A stretch of DNA of 64,000 nt from Candidatus Mediterraneibacter faecavium (GTDB lineage Bacteria; Bacillota; Clostridia; Lachnospirales; Lachnospiraceae). Below the pieces are notes generated by a model. It saw only the letters and a list, made by a program, of their open reading frames with translations. It was not told the origin of the DNA and ran no database searches. The stretch covers positions 35,132 to 99,131 of the forward strand of contig DWVY01000012.1 in the NCBI GenBank assembly GCA_019119995.1, read 5' to 3'. Shown here piece by piece: positions 24,314-33,136 of this stretch; positions within the stretch are counted from its first letter, which is position 1; every line of letters begins with the position of its first letter. The position numbers and the translations under genes are program-made.

Positions 24314-24664
24314 ATGAATAAGATTTTAGAACAGGCTTTATTGTATGATTTTTACGGTGAACTTCTCACCACGCACCAGAAAGAAGTCTATGAGCAGTTT
24401 ATCCTCGAGGATCTTTCTCTGAGTGAGATCGCGGAGAGCGCGGGCATCAGCCGTCAGGGGGTACATGACCTGATCCGGCGGTGTCAGAAGTCGCTGGAGG
24501 GATATGAGAATAAACTTCATCTGGTGGAACGGTTTCTCTCAGTAAAGGAAAAGGTCGGACAGATCGATGAGATTTTAGGCGAGTGGGAGAGAGAGAAGAA
24601 AGATCCGGAAGAGATCGTGAAGAGGATCCGAAGGATCTCGGATGCGATCATTGAAGAATTATAG
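24314..24664 (+). CDS. ylxM: YlxM/p13-like helix-turn-helix protein
   Basis: The 116-residue protein has a sigma-region-4-like helix-turn-helix (LLTTHQKEVYEQFILEDLS, then SEIAESAGISRQGVHDLIR). YlxM is encoded directly upstream of ffh in many Firmicutes and is thought to act with the signal recognition particle. AAGGTG precedes ATG 24314. ffh starts 13 bp after its stop. Confidence 0.92.
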   Translation: MNKILEQALLYDFYGELLTTHQKEVYEQFILEDLSLSEIAESAGISRQGVHDLIRRCQKSLEGYENKLHLVERFLSVKEKVGQIDEILGEWEREKKDPEEIVKRIRRISDAIIEEL

Positions 24665-24677
24665 AGGGATAATATAA

Positions 24678-26042
24678 ATGGCATTTGACAGTTTAACTGA
24701 GAAACTACAGAATGTATTCAGAAACCTGCGCAGCAAAGGGCGCCTTACCGAGGATGACGTGAAAGCCGCGCTGAAAGAAGTCAAGATGGCTCTTCTTGAG
24801 GCGGACGTTAACTTCAAGGTTGTGAAAGGCTTCATCAAAGATGTGCAGGAGCGGGCGGTCGGACAGGATGTGATGAACGGACTGAATCCGGGGCAGATGG
24901 TGATCAAGATCGTAAATGAAGAACTGGTCAGGCTGATGGGTTCTGAGACGACGGAGATCAAGCTCCAACCGGGAAGCGCTATGACTGTTATCATGATGGC
25001 AGGTCTTCAGGGCGCCGGTAAGACGACGACTACCGCAAAGCTGGCGGGAAAGTTTAAATTAAAAGGGAAAAAGCCGCTTCTTGTGGCGTGTGACGTCTAT
25101 CGTCCCGCAGCGATCAAACAGCTGCAGATCAACGGAGAGAAGCAGGGCGTGGAAGTGTTTTCCATGGGAGACAAGAACCGGCCGGCGGATATCGCAAAGG
25201 CTGCCGTACAGCACGCCGCAAAGAATAATAACAATATCGTGATCCTTGATACAGCCGGGCGTCTTCACATTGACGAGGATATGATGGCAGAGCTCCAGGA
25301 GATCAAAGAGGCTGTGGAAGTCCACCAGACGATCCTTGTTGTGGACGCTATGACCGGTCAGGATGCAGTGAATGTGGCAGGAACATTTAACGATAAGATC
25401 GGGATAGACGGCGTCATCGTGACCAAGCTGGACGGTGATACAAGGGGCGGCGCCGCACTCTCCATCAAGGCGGTGACAGGGTGCCCGATCCTCTATGTCG
25501 GCATGGGCGAGAAGCTTTCAGATCTGGAACAGTTCTATCCGGACCGGATGGCGTCGCGGATCCTCGGCATGGGTGATGTGCTTACCCTGATCGAGAAAGC
25601 CGGCGCAGAGCTTGACGAAGAGAAAGCCCTCAAGATGGCGGACAAGATGAAGAAAGCCCAGTTTGATTTCAACGATTATCTGGACAGTATGGAGCAGATG
25701 CGTAAGATGGGCGGCCTGTCCAGCATCATGAGTATGATGCCCGGGCTTGGAGGACTTGGCGGAAAGGCGGGCAAACTGCCTGACCTTGATTCCGAGGAGA
25801 ATGAAAAGAAGATGGCGAGGATGGAGGCAATGATCCATTCCATGACGCCGGAAGAGCGGAGCAATCCGGACCTTCTGAATCCGTCAAGAAAGCACCGCAT
25901 CGCGCGGGGTGCAGGGGTTGACATCTCAGAAGTTAACCGTATGGTGAAGCAGTTCAACGAATCCAGGAAGATGATGAAGAAACTTCCCGGAATGATGGGC
26001 GGCAAAGGTGGCAAAAGGGGCAGGTTCAGGCTTCCCTTTTAA
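24678..26042 (+). CDS. ffh: Signal recognition particle protein Ffh
   Basis: Ffh is the GTPase that recognises signal sequences on ribosomes. The 454-residue protein has the N domain, the G domain (GLQGAGKTTTTAKLAGKF, DTAGRLHIDEDMM, TKLDGDTRGGAALS) and the Met-rich M domain (MGGLSSIMSMMPGLGGLGG ... RGAGVDISEVNRMVKQF). It is in the conserved ylxM-ffh-rpsP order. Confidence 0.97.
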   Translation: MAFDSLTEKLQNVFRNLRSKGRLTEDDVKAALKEVKMALLEADVNFKVVKGFIKDVQERAVGQDVMNGLNPGQMVIKIVNEELVRLMGSETTEIKLQPGSAMTVIMMAGLQGAGKTTTTAKLAGKFKLKGKKPLLVACDVYRPAAIKQLQINGEKQGVEVFSMGDKNRPADIAKAAVQHAAKNNNNIVILDTAGRLHIDEDMMAELQEIKEAVEVHQTILVVDAMTGQDAVNVAGTFNDKIGIDGVIVTKLDGDTRGGAALSIKAVTGCPILYVGMGEKLSDLEQFYPDRMASRILGMGDVLTLIEKAGAELDEEKALKMADKMKKAQFDFNDYLDSMEQMRKMGGLSSIMSMMPGLGGLGGKAGKLPDLDSEENEKKMARMEAMIHSMTPEERSNPDLLNPSRKHRIARGAGVDISEVNRMVKQFNESRKMMKKLPGMMGGKGGKRGRFRLPF

Positions 26043-26139
26043 CACATAGATCATGCCGGATGCGGCCGGCTGCATATGCGGCGGGGCGGACGGCAGAAGC
26101 AACAAACAATAAGAAAAATAAATTTAAGAGGTGAAAGAA

Positions 26140-26385
26140 ATGGCAGTAAAAATCAGATTAAGAAGAATGGGACAGAAGAAGGCTCCTTTTTATAGAATCG
26201 TTGTAGCTGATTCAAGGTCCCCTAGAGACGGAAGATTCATCGAGGAGATCGGAACATATGATCCGAACTGCGATCCGAGCGCGATCAAAGTTGATGAGGA
26301 AGCAGCTAAGAAATGGCTCAACAACGGTGCTCAGCCGACAGAAGTTGTAGGAAAGATCTTCAAGGCAGCAGGCATCGAGAAATAA
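26140..26385 (+). CDS. rpsP: 30S ribosomal protein S16
   Basis: The 81-residue protein starts [20 protein letters not shown], the family signature, with [20 protein letters not shown] next. GAGGTG precedes ATG 26140; the ATG at 26131 is not needed. It is followed by khpA. Confidence 0.98.
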   Translation: MAVKIRLRRMGQKKAPFYRIVVADSRSPRDGRFIEEIGTYDPNCDPSAIKVDEEAAKKWLNNGAQPTEVVGKIFKAAGIEK

Positions 26386-26411
26386 GTTGACTTCGCGGAG
26401 GTGCGCGTAAG

Positions 26412-26639
26412 ATGAAAGAATTAGTTGAAGTTATCGCAAAAGCACTGGTAGACCATCCGGAGGAAGTCTCTGTAAATGAGAAGCAGGAGGGCCGTACTAC
26501 GGTGCTTGAACTCCACGTTGCCGAAGGCGATATGGGGAAAGTGATCGGCAAACAGGGCCGTATCGCGAAAGCGCTCCGCTCCGTTGTAAAAGCGGCGGCA
26601 GCAAAAGAAGATAAAAGAGTTGTTGTCGATATCGTCTAA
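26412..26639 (+). CDS. khpA: KH-domain RNA-binding protein KhpA
   Basis: The 75-residue protein is a single KH domain with the GKVIGKQGRIAKALR loop. KhpA with KhpB binds RNA and affects cell division and sporulation in Firmicutes. GGAGG precedes ATG 26412. A terminator follows, then rimM. Confidence 0.95.
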   Translation: MKELVEVIAKALVDHPEEVSVNEKQEGRTTVLELHVAEGDMGKVIGKQGRIAKALRSVVKAAAAKEDKRVVVDIV

Positions 26640-26657
26640 ATGATATCGAAACAAAGA

Positions 26658-26705
26658 GAAAGAGGGACAGTTTTCCGATCTGGAGAGTCTGCCCCTTTCT
26701 TTTTC
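26658..26705 (+). terminator. Terminator after khpA
   Basis: GAAAGAGGGACAG pairs with CTGCCCCTTTC (one mismatch) around an 18-nt loop and runs into TTTTTCC. Read-through or internal promoters would be needed for rimM-trmD. Confidence 0.72.
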
Positions 26706-26794
26706 CTGAATATGGAGTAGACAGTCCTCTGCATTTCAGATGCGTGAGTCATGGGATGACAAGAAAGACAGAAAACAGAAAGGAAGCGGAAGAA

Positions 26795-27298
26795 ATGGAA
26801 CAGTTTCTCCAAGTGGGAGTGATTTCTTCTACACACGGTATCCGGGGAGAGGTCAAGGTATTTCCGACAACGGACGATCCGGCCCGGTACAAAAAATTGA
26901 AAAAAGTGCTTCTGGACACGGGAAAGGAGCGGCTTGAACTGGAGATCCAGTCTGTAAAATTTTTCAAGCAGTTCGTGATCGTGAAATTCAAAGGCATTGA
27001 TAATATAAATGATGTGGAAAGATACAAAGGAAAGCCCCTTCTGGTAGCCAGAGAGGATGCGGTGAAGCTTGAAAATGATGAATATTATATCGCCGATCTG
27101 ATCGGGATGGAAGTGTATACCGAAGAGGGGCGGTTCGGCGTCCTCAGAGACGTCATGGAGACAGGGGCAAATGAAGTCTATATCATTGATTCCGATGAGC
27201 ACGGAGAAGTGCTTGTCCCCGCGATCAGGCAGTGTATCCGTGATGTGGACGTGGAGACAAAGACGATGAAGATCCATCTGTTGGACGGATTGGTATAA
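26795..27298 (+). CDS. rimM: 16S rRNA processing protein RimM
   Basis: RimM aids 30S head assembly with S19. The 167-residue protein has the N-terminal barrel (QVGVISSTHGIRGEVKVFP) and PRC-barrel (YIADLIGMEVYTEEG; YIIDSDEHGEVLVPAI). AAAGGAAG is spaced for ATG 26795; the upstream in-frame ATGs would add a non-homologous leader. trmD follows after 12 bp. Confidence 0.96.
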   Translation: MEQFLQVGVISSTHGIRGEVKVFPTTDDPARYKKLKKVLLDTGKERLELEIQSVKFFKQFVIVKFKGIDNINDVERYKGKPLLVAREDAVKLENDEYYIADLIGMEVYTEEGRFGVLRDVMETGANEVYIIDSDEHGEVLVPAIRQCIRDVDVETKTMKIHLLDGLV

Positions 27299-27310
27299 GA
27301 GGAGCGGAAG

Positions 27311-28306
27311 ATGATGAATTTTCATATACTTACTTTATTTCCGGAGATGGTGATGAACGGCCTGAATACTAGCATTATCGGACGTGCTGTCAATGCGGGG
27401 CATTTGTCCATTGAGGCGGTGGATATCCGTGACTATGCATTCAACAAGCATCAGAGCGTAGATGATTATCCGTACGGCGGAGGGGCAGGAATGCTTATGC
27501 AGGCGGAGCCGGTATATCTGGCTCACAAGGCCGTGGCGGAAGCGATACAGTCCCGCATATGCGACAGAATGCAGGGCGAGGCGCCCGAAGAAACGCAGGC
27601 TGAGGCGTTCGAAGAAGCACAGGCTGAGGCGTTCAAAGAAGCGCAGGCAGTGGCGCCGGGAGAAGCGCAGGCTGAGGTGTTCGAAGAAGCACAGGCAGTG
27701 GCGCCGGGAGAAGCGCAGACTGAGACACCCGAAGAGGCGCAGACTGTGACGCCTGAAGAGGCACAGACAGCGGGAGAGGGAGGAAACAGCCCGGCGGGGA
27801 GACGTATCCGGACCGTATATCTGTCCCCTCAGGGCAGAGTCTTCGATCAGAAGATGGCTGAGGAACTTGCGCAGGAAGAAGATCTGATCCTGCTCTGTGG
27901 TCATTACGAGGGAATCGATGAACGTGTGCTCGAGGAGATCGTGACGGATTACGTCTCGATCGGGGATTATGTACTTACCGGCGGAGAGCTTCCGGCAATG
28001 GTCATGGTGGACGCGATTTCGCGTCTGGTGCCGGGAGTGCTCCATAATGACGTGTCCGCAGAGTTTGAGTCTTTCCAGGACAATCTTCTGGAATATCCCC
28101 AGTATTCCAGACCGGAAGAATGGCATGGAAAGAAAGTACCGCCGGTCCTTCTGTCGGGACATCATGCCAATATAGAGAAATGGCGCCGGGAGCAGTCTAT
28201 CATCCGGACGTATGAGCGCAGGCCGGACCTGTTGGAGAAATGTGAACTTACAGAGAAAGAAAAGAAGTGGTTCCGGGAATGGCTGGAAGGAAAATTTGAG
28301 AAATAG
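27311..28306 (+). CDS. trmD: tRNA (guanine-N1)-methyltransferase TrmD with a repeat insertion
   Basis: TrmD methylates G37 next to the anticodon. The protein is 331 residues, against about 240 in most bacteria. The normal parts are present: [24 protein letters not shown], the knot ([40 protein letters not shown]) and the C-terminal domain. Between AHKAV and RTVYLSP there is an insertion from about residue 85 to 166. At residues 93-153 it is an eight-residue repeat of the type [16 protein letters not shown]. The knot and its motifs are intact, so the enzyme is likely active. It follows rimM and precedes rplS. Confidence 0.95.
   Translation: MMNFHILTLFPEMVMNGLNTSIIGRAVNAGHLSIEAVDIRDYAFNKHQSVDDYPYGGGAGMLMQAEPVYLAHKAVAEAIQSRICDRMQGEAPEETQAEAFEEAQAEAFKEAQAVAPGEAQAEVFEEAQAVAPGEAQTETPEEAQTVTPEEAQTAGEGGNSPAGRRIRTVYLSPQGRVFDQKMAEELAQEEDLILLCGHYEGIDERVLEEIVTDYVSIGDYVLTGGELPAMVMVDAISRLVPGVLHNDVSAEFESFQDNLLEYPQYSRPEEWHGKKVPPVLLSGHHANIEKWRREQSIIRTYERRPDLLEKCELTEKEKKWFREWLEGKFEK
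27587..27769 (+). repeat. 24-bp in-frame tandem repeat inside trmD
   Basis: About seven and a half 24-bp units encode eight-residue repeats with the core EAQ, alternating AEAF, AVAP, TETP and TVTP endings. The units diverge slightly at the DNA level but keep the frame. The product is acidic and Ala/Glu/Gln-rich, probably helical or disordered. Confidence 0.88.
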
Positions 28307-28309
28307 TAC

Positions 28310-28338
28310 TTGAAAATCCTGTAGAATTATGGTAAACT
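28310..28338 (+). promoter_or_regulatory. Promoter of rplS
   Basis: TTGAAA at 28310-28315, a 17-bp spacer and TAAACT at 28333-28338. The leader to rplS is about 75 nt; no clear L19 leader structure was established. Confidence 0.5.
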
Positions 28339-28419
28339 ACAACAGTTGTGAAAAGAAGAGCGATGGTCCTCTGGCACAGAAGGTGTTAAGAACGTCAAAT
28401 ATTAAGGAGGTCACACAAA

Positions 28420-28767
28420 ATGAACGAGATCATTAAGAAGATCGAAGCAGAGCAGTTAAAAGAGAATGTACCGGAGTTTCATGTCGGCGATACCGTAAGA
28501 GTACACGCGAAGATCAAAGAGGGCAACCGCGAAAGGATCCAGGTATTCGAGGGAACAGTCCTGAAGAAACAGGGCGGCGGAGCCAGAGCTACTTTTACAG
28601 TAAGAAAGACATCCAACGGGATCGGCGTTGAGAAGACATGGCCGCTTCACTCTCCGCATGTTGAAAAGGTAGAGGTTGTGCGCAGAGGTAAAGTAAGAAG
28701 AGCAAAACTGAACTACTTAAGAAAACGTGTCGGAAAAGCTGCAAAGGTAAAAGAATTAGTAAAATAG
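28420..28767 (+). CDS. rplS: 50S ribosomal protein L19
   Basis: The 115-residue protein lies at the 30S-50S interface. It has [55 protein letters not shown] and [28 protein letters not shown] precedes ATG 28420. Confidence 0.98.
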   Translation: MNEIIKKIEAEQLKENVPEFHVGDTVRVHAKIKEGNRERIQVFEGTVLKKQGGGARATFTVRKTSNGIGVEKTWPLHSPHVEKVEVVRRGKVRRAKLNYLRKRVGKAAKVKELVK

Positions 28768-28777
28768 TAACCATGAG

Positions 28778-28815
28778 AGGGACAATTACAGATTTTGTAT
28801 ATTGTCCCTTTTTTG
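28778..28815 (+). terminator. Terminator after rplS
   Basis: AGGGACAAT pairs with ATTGTCCCT around a 14-nt loop and is followed by TTTTTT. Confidence 0.85.
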
Positions 28816-28841
28816 AATAATAAGGCTGATCTGGAGGAAGT

Positions 28842-29522
28842 ATGCAGGATTTGGATTTCCGCAGAAAGAGAAAAAGGAGCAATAATAGAAAGCCGGCAAA
28901 GCCGCACAGAGCGAGAAGAAGGTCATCCAGGGGCGGTCTTCGCTTTGCGGACGGAAAAGCGCCCCTGCATTTCGCGCAGGAGAAGCTGCGCGGGAGAAGA
29001 GTCGATGCAAAAAGTGTTGTTATATGGGCAGTAGAGCTTTTGCTCGTGTGTATGCTGGCAGTTTTTTTGGTAGCTGCCTTCGGACAGAGGGTCAGCACGG
29101 CTGGAGATTCGATGGCTCCGGCGCTTCGGAATGGAGATGTCCTGTTGATCAACCGGGCGGTCTATCATATCAAGAGTCCTGCCAGAGGAGATATCGTGGC
29201 TTTCCGCAAGGAAGAGAACGGTCATTTTTCCGTGAAGCGGATCGTCGGACTTCCAGGGGAAACGGTACAGATCACCGACGGCAAAGTAATGATCGATGGA
29301 GAAGAGCTGACAGACCATATCTACGTATCTGATATCGAGTATGCAGGTGAGGCGGAGCAGCCGGTCGAACTGGGGGAGAACGAATACTTTGTGATAGGGG
29401 ACAACCATACTGCAAGTGATGACAGCAGACTTCCGAGTATCGGTGCAGTGTCCGGAGATGAGATCTATGGGGAAGCATGGTTTATTGTGAGCCCGGGCAG
29501 GGATTTCGGATTTATCGGCTGA
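28842..29522 (+). CDS. lepB: Signal peptidase I with long basic N-terminal extension
   Basis: This 226-residue type I signal peptidase cleaves Sec signal peptides outside the membrane. The nucleophile is Ser90 (GDSMAPAL) and the general base Lys132 (FSVKRIVGLPGE). The C-terminal box is GDNHTASDDSR. A single membrane helix is at about residues 58-80. Unusually, about 55 Arg/Lys-rich residues precede it (FRRKRKRSNNRKPAK, HRARRRSSRG). GGAGG precedes ATG 28842. A second signal peptidase lies downstream, with rbgA between them. Confidence 0.94.
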   Translation: MQDLDFRRKRKRSNNRKPAKPHRARRRSSRGGLRFADGKAPLHFAQEKLRGRRVDAKSVVIWAVELLLVCMLAVFLVAAFGQRVSTAGDSMAPALRNGDVLLINRAVYHIKSPARGDIVAFRKEENGHFSVKRIVGLPGETVQITDGKVMIDGEELTDHIYVSDIEYAGEAEQPVELGENEYFVIGDNHTASDDSRLPSIGAVSGDEIYGEAWFIVSPGRDFGFIG

Positions 29523-29579
29523 TGCCGGACCGGAACTGTGCAGGACTCGCAGCTGATTATGATCTGAAGGAGGAAAGAT

Positions 29580-30425
29580 ATGCATTTTCAGTGGTATCCG
29601 GGGCATATGACGAAAGCCCGGAGGATGATGCAGGAAAATATAAAGCTGATCGATCTGATCATTGAACTGGTGGACGCGAGGATCCCTCTTTCCAGCAGGA
29701 ATCCGGATATCGATGAGCTGGGAAAAGGCAAGGCACGCCTGATCCTTTTAAACAAAGCGGATCTGGCGGAAGAACGCCTGAATGACGAGTGGGTGGCATA
29801 TTTTAAAGGGAAAGGGTATTCTGCGGTCAAAGTAAATTCAAAGAAAGGCGGCGGGATCAAATCGATCCAGTCCGTGATCCAGGAAGCCTGTAAGGAAAAG
29901 ACAGAGCGGGACAGAAAAAGAGGCATCTTAAACCGTCCTGTGCGGGCGATGGTAGTCGGTATCCCTAATGTGGGGAAATCCACTTTTATCAATGCACTTG
30001 CGGGCAAGGCGTGTGCAAAGACCGGAAATAAGCCGGGCGTGACGAAAGGCAAACAGTGGATCCGGCTGAATAAGAGTGTAGAGCTTCTTGATACGCCGGG
30101 GATCCTCTGGCCGAAGTTCGAAGACCAGGAAGTGGGCCTGAAACTTGCGTTTATCGGTTCCATCAAGGATGAGATCCTGCAGACAGAAGAGCTGGCGGCG
30201 GAACTGGTCAAGTTTCTCAAGGAATCCTATCCGGGCATGTTGGAAGACAAATACAGTATCCCGGAGGTGCAGGATGCATATGAGTGTCTGGCGGATATCG
30301 CAAAGAGCAGACATTGTCTTGTGAGCGGCAGCGAATTTGACACAGAGAAAGCTGCGTCGATCCTGTTGGATGATTTCCGCGGAGGCAGACTTGGCAGGAT
30401 CACACTTGAGAAACCGGAAGTATGA
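29580..30425 (+). CDS. rbgA: Ribosome biogenesis GTPase YlqF/RbgA
   Basis: RbgA is needed for late 50S assembly. The 281-residue protein is a circularly permuted GTPase: the NKAD motif (LLNKADLAEE) comes before the P-loop (GIPNVGKSTFINALAGK) and DTPGILWPKF. It begins HFQWYPGHMTKARRMMQENI, typical of the family. GGAGG precedes ATG 29580. Confidence 0.96.
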   Translation: MHFQWYPGHMTKARRMMQENIKLIDLIIELVDARIPLSSRNPDIDELGKGKARLILLNKADLAEERLNDEWVAYFKGKGYSAVKVNSKKGGGIKSIQSVIQEACKEKTERDRKRGILNRPVRAMVVGIPNVGKSTFINALAGKACAKTGNKPGVTKGKQWIRLNKSVELLDTPGILWPKFEDQEVGLKLAFIGSIKDEILQTEELAAELVKFLKESYPGMLEDKYSIPEVQDAYECLADIAKSRHCLVSGSEFDTEKAASILLDDFRGGRLGRITLEKPEV

Positions 30426-30466
30426 TATAAACAGGGAATTGCGGCAGGAAAGGTTGGCATACGTAT

Positions 30467-31003
30467 ATGAAAGGCATTATCAAAGAGCTTTTAGGCTGGC
30501 TTGTATTTATATTTATTGTTGTGGCGGCGTCCTATCTGGTCGTCACGTATGTGGGACAGAGGACGGAAGTGAGCGGTTCTTCCATGGAAACTACACTTTC
30601 CGACGGGGACCAGCTTATCGTAGACAAGATATCATACCGGTTCCGCGAGCCGAACCGTTACGATATCGTTGTATTTCCATATCGGTATGAAGATAATACA
30701 TATTATATCAAGCGGATCATCGGACTTCCGGGGGAAACGGTGCAGATCGTGGACGGTGCGGTCTGGATCAACGGGCAGCCGCTTCACGAGCATTACGGAA
30801 ATGAAGTGATAGAAGATCCCGGTCTTGCCGCTGATCCGATCACGCTGGGCGATGACGAATATTTTGTAATGGGAGATAACCGCAATAACAGCCAGGACAG
30901 CCGTAATGCAAATGTAGGGCTGATCCACAGGGATGAGCTGCTCGGGCGTGCATGGGTAAGGATCTGGCCGTTCAGTGAGTTTGGAGTGATCAAACATGAG
31001 TAA
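30467..31003 (+). CDS. lepB: Signal peptidase I
   Basis: The 178-residue protein is a compact type I signal peptidase. One N-terminal helix (LLGWLVFIFIVVAASYLVV) is followed by Ser39 in GSSMETTL, Lys82 in YYIKRIIGLPGETV and the box GDNRNNSQDSR. The stop overlaps rnhB by 8 bp. It is a paralogue of the protein at 28842 and lacks that protein's basic extension. Confidence 0.96.
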   Translation: MKGIIKELLGWLVFIFIVVAASYLVVTYVGQRTEVSGSSMETTLSDGDQLIVDKISYRFREPNRYDIVVFPYRYEDNTYYIKRIIGLPGETVQIVDGAVWINGQPLHEHYGNEVIEDPGLAADPITLGDDEYFVMGDNRNNSQDSRNANVGLIHRDELLGRAWVRIWPFSEFGVIKHE

Positions 31004-31754
31004 GAGCATCGCAGAGATCAAAGCGGAATTTGAAAATGCGCAGGAAGCGGAATGGTCGTCCCTGTGTGAAAAATATGGCACAGATGAACGCTCAGGTGTC
31101 CAAAGCCTCATTCTGAAATATCAAAAGAAAGAGAAGGATTTACATGATGAGCGTGAACGGCTTGCCAAAATGCGAGAGTATGAGGATCGATACAAAGACT
31201 GTAAATTCATCTGCGGTATTGATGAGGCGGGACGCGGCCCTCTGGCGGGGCCTGTAGTCGCCGGTGCAGTTATCCTTCCGGCAGACTGCGAGATCCTTTA
31301 TCTCAATGATTCCAAGAAACTGTCCGCGGCGAAGCGTGAGCAGCTCTATGATGAGATCATAGATAAGGCCCTTGCCGTTGGCGTGGGGATGGCGAGTCCT
31401 GCCCGGATCGATGAGATCAATATCCTCCAGGCGACTTACGAGGCTATGCGCACAGCTGTGTCTGAATTGGGAGTGAAGCCGGATATCCTGCTGAATGACG
31501 CCGTGACAATACCTGAGATCACGATCCCTCAGGTGCCGATCATAAAGGGAGATGCAAAGAGCGTGTCCATCGCGGCGGCGAGCATTATCGCGAAAGTGAC
31601 AAGAGACCGGCTGATGATACAGTATGAAGAAGTGCTGCCGGGGTACGGATTTGCGAAGCATAAGGGTTACGGATCGAAAGAACATATCGAGGCGATCCGC
31701 AGACTGGGGCCGACGCCGATCCACAGACGCACCTTTATTAAAAATTTTATTTAA
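30996..31754 (+). CDS. rnhB: Ribonuclease HII
   Basis: RNase HII removes ribonucleotides from DNA. The 252-residue protein has IDEAGRGPLAGPVVAGAVIL with the first catalytic Asp-Glu, LNDSKKLSAAKREQLY, GDAKSVSIAAASIIAKVTRD and YGFAKHKGYGSKEHIEAI. A 65-residue charged helical N-terminal extension is present, as in several clostridial forms. GGAG precedes ATG 30996. Confidence 0.97.
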   Translation: MSKSIAEIKAEFENAQEAEWSSLCEKYGTDERSGVQSLILKYQKKEKDLHDERERLAKMREYEDRYKDCKFICGIDEAGRGPLAGPVVAGAVILPADCEILYLNDSKKLSAAKREQLYDEIIDKALAVGVGMASPARIDEINILQATYEAMRTAVSELGVKPDILLNDAVTIPEITIPQVPIIKGDAKSVSIAAASIIAKVTRDRLMIQYEEVLPGYGFAKHKGYGSKEHIEAIRRLGPTPIHRRTFIKNFI

Positions 31755-31821
31755 TGGATCCGGGAACCGGTGGTTATTAAGAGGACGACCGGTTATTACA
31801 AGGGGAGCTGACCGAAGGCTT

Positions 31822-32205
31822 ATGGCAGGAGCAGAAGAAAAGAAAAATAAAAGACAGACTGGTGCGTATTACGAGCAGGCAGCGGGACATTATCTTGAAC
31901 AGCTCGGATATGAGATTCTCGAATATAATTACAGGTGCAGATCAGGGGAAATCGATATAGTTGCAAAAGACGGGGACTATATGGTATTCTGCGAAGTGAA
32001 GTACCGCGCGGACGGGCGGAAGGGAAATCCCCTGGAAGCAGTTGACGCCAGAAAGCAGAACGTGATCTTCCGCTGTGCTATGTATTATCTTACAGAACAT
32101 CATATCGAAGATGTACCCTGCCGTTTCGATGTTATCGGAATTCAGGGAAAAGCCGGGATGAAAGGCGCGGAAATAACATATATTAAAAATGCATTTACAG
32201 GATAA
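31822..32205 (+). CDS. YraN/UPF0102-family nuclease-like protein
   Basis: The 127-residue protein has an endonuclease-like fold (GAYYEQAAGHYLEQLGYEIL, YRCRSGEIDIVAKDGDYMVF, CEVKYR) with the E-D-ExK metal pattern. It commonly sits next to rnhB. ATG 31822 gives the family's length; the frame extends far upstream but that part only shadows rnhB. The precise role is unknown. Confidence 0.9.
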   Translation: MAGAEEKKNKRQTGAYYEQAAGHYLEQLGYEILEYNYRCRSGEIDIVAKDGDYMVFCEVKYRADGRKGNPLEAVDARKQNVIFRCAMYYLTEHHIEDVPCRFDVIGIQGKAGMKGAEITYIKNAFTG

Positions 32206-32234
32206 GTATGTGCATGGACAGGTGAGGTACGGAC

Positions 32235-33107
32235 ATGGGTCTTGGTCTGAACTATAAAAACGGGAAACATATATTTAATGAAGTAGAAAAAGATACGCCT
32301 TATCTTTCTTATCCGCTGTTTGAAAAGACGGGGATCGTGAGACATGGATTTTCTACCCGGCTGGGAGGAGTCAGCGAGGGATATTTCGCTTCTCTGAACC
32401 TGAGCTTTGACCGGGGCGATGATAAAGAGGCGGTAATGGAGAATTTCCGGCGCATAGGGGAATCAATGGGAGTGCGATGTGAAGATATGGTGCTCTCAAA
32501 GCAGACTCATACGACAAATGTGCGTGTTGTCACGGAAGAAGACAGAGGGAAAGGGATTGTAAAAGAAAGGGATTATACAGATGTGGACGGTCTTGTGACG
32601 AATATCCCGGGGATTTGTCTTGTGACATCCTATGCAGACTGTGTCCCTCTGTATTTTGTGGACCCGGTACGGAAAGTGATCGGCCTGAGCCATTCGGGAT
32701 GGAGGGGAACAGTAGGAAAAATCGGAAGGAAGACTGTTCAGCTCATGCAGGAAAAATTTTCATCTGATCCCGCGGATATTCTTGCGGCAGTAGGACCATC
32801 GGTCTGTATGGAGTGCTATGAAGTGAGTTCCGATGTGATCGACAGGTTTAAAGAGAGCTTTGAGGAAAAATTCTGGGAGGAACTCTTCTATGAGAAGCCG
32901 GACGGGAAATACCAGCTGGATCTCTGGAAAGCGAACGAGCGGATCTTACTGGAGGCAGGGATCGTTCCGGAGCATATTGCCGTGACAAATGTGTGCACAC
33001 ACTGCAACAGCAGGATCCTTTATTCCCACAGGGCCACAGGAGATAAAAGAGGAAATCTCTGTGCATTTCTCGCGTTAAAGGAACAGCATGTGATGGAAAC
33101 CGGTTAA
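32235..33107 (+). CDS. pgeF: Laccase-domain protein YfiH/PgeF
   Basis: The 290-residue protein belongs to the family called laccase-domain or polyphenol oxidase; members act as purine nucleoside phosphorylases or as peptidoglycan editing factors. The metal-ligand signatures are HGFSTRLGGVSEG, LSKQTHT, TSYADCVPLYF, SHSGWRGT and VCTHCNSRILYSHRATG. GGTGAGG precedes ATG 32235. Confidence 0.93.
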   Translation: MGLGLNYKNGKHIFNEVEKDTPYLSYPLFEKTGIVRHGFSTRLGGVSEGYFASLNLSFDRGDDKEAVMENFRRIGESMGVRCEDMVLSKQTHTTNVRVVTEEDRGKGIVKERDYTDVDGLVTNIPGICLVTSYADCVPLYFVDPVRKVIGLSHSGWRGTVGKIGRKTVQLMQEKFSSDPADILAAVGPSVCMECYEVSSDVIDRFKESFEEKFWEELFYEKPDGKYQLDLWKANERILLEAGIVPEHIAVTNVCTHCNSRILYSHRATGDKRGNLCAFLALKEQHVMETG

Positions 33108-33136
33108 AGCAATAACCAGGACGGAGGTGGAAGATT

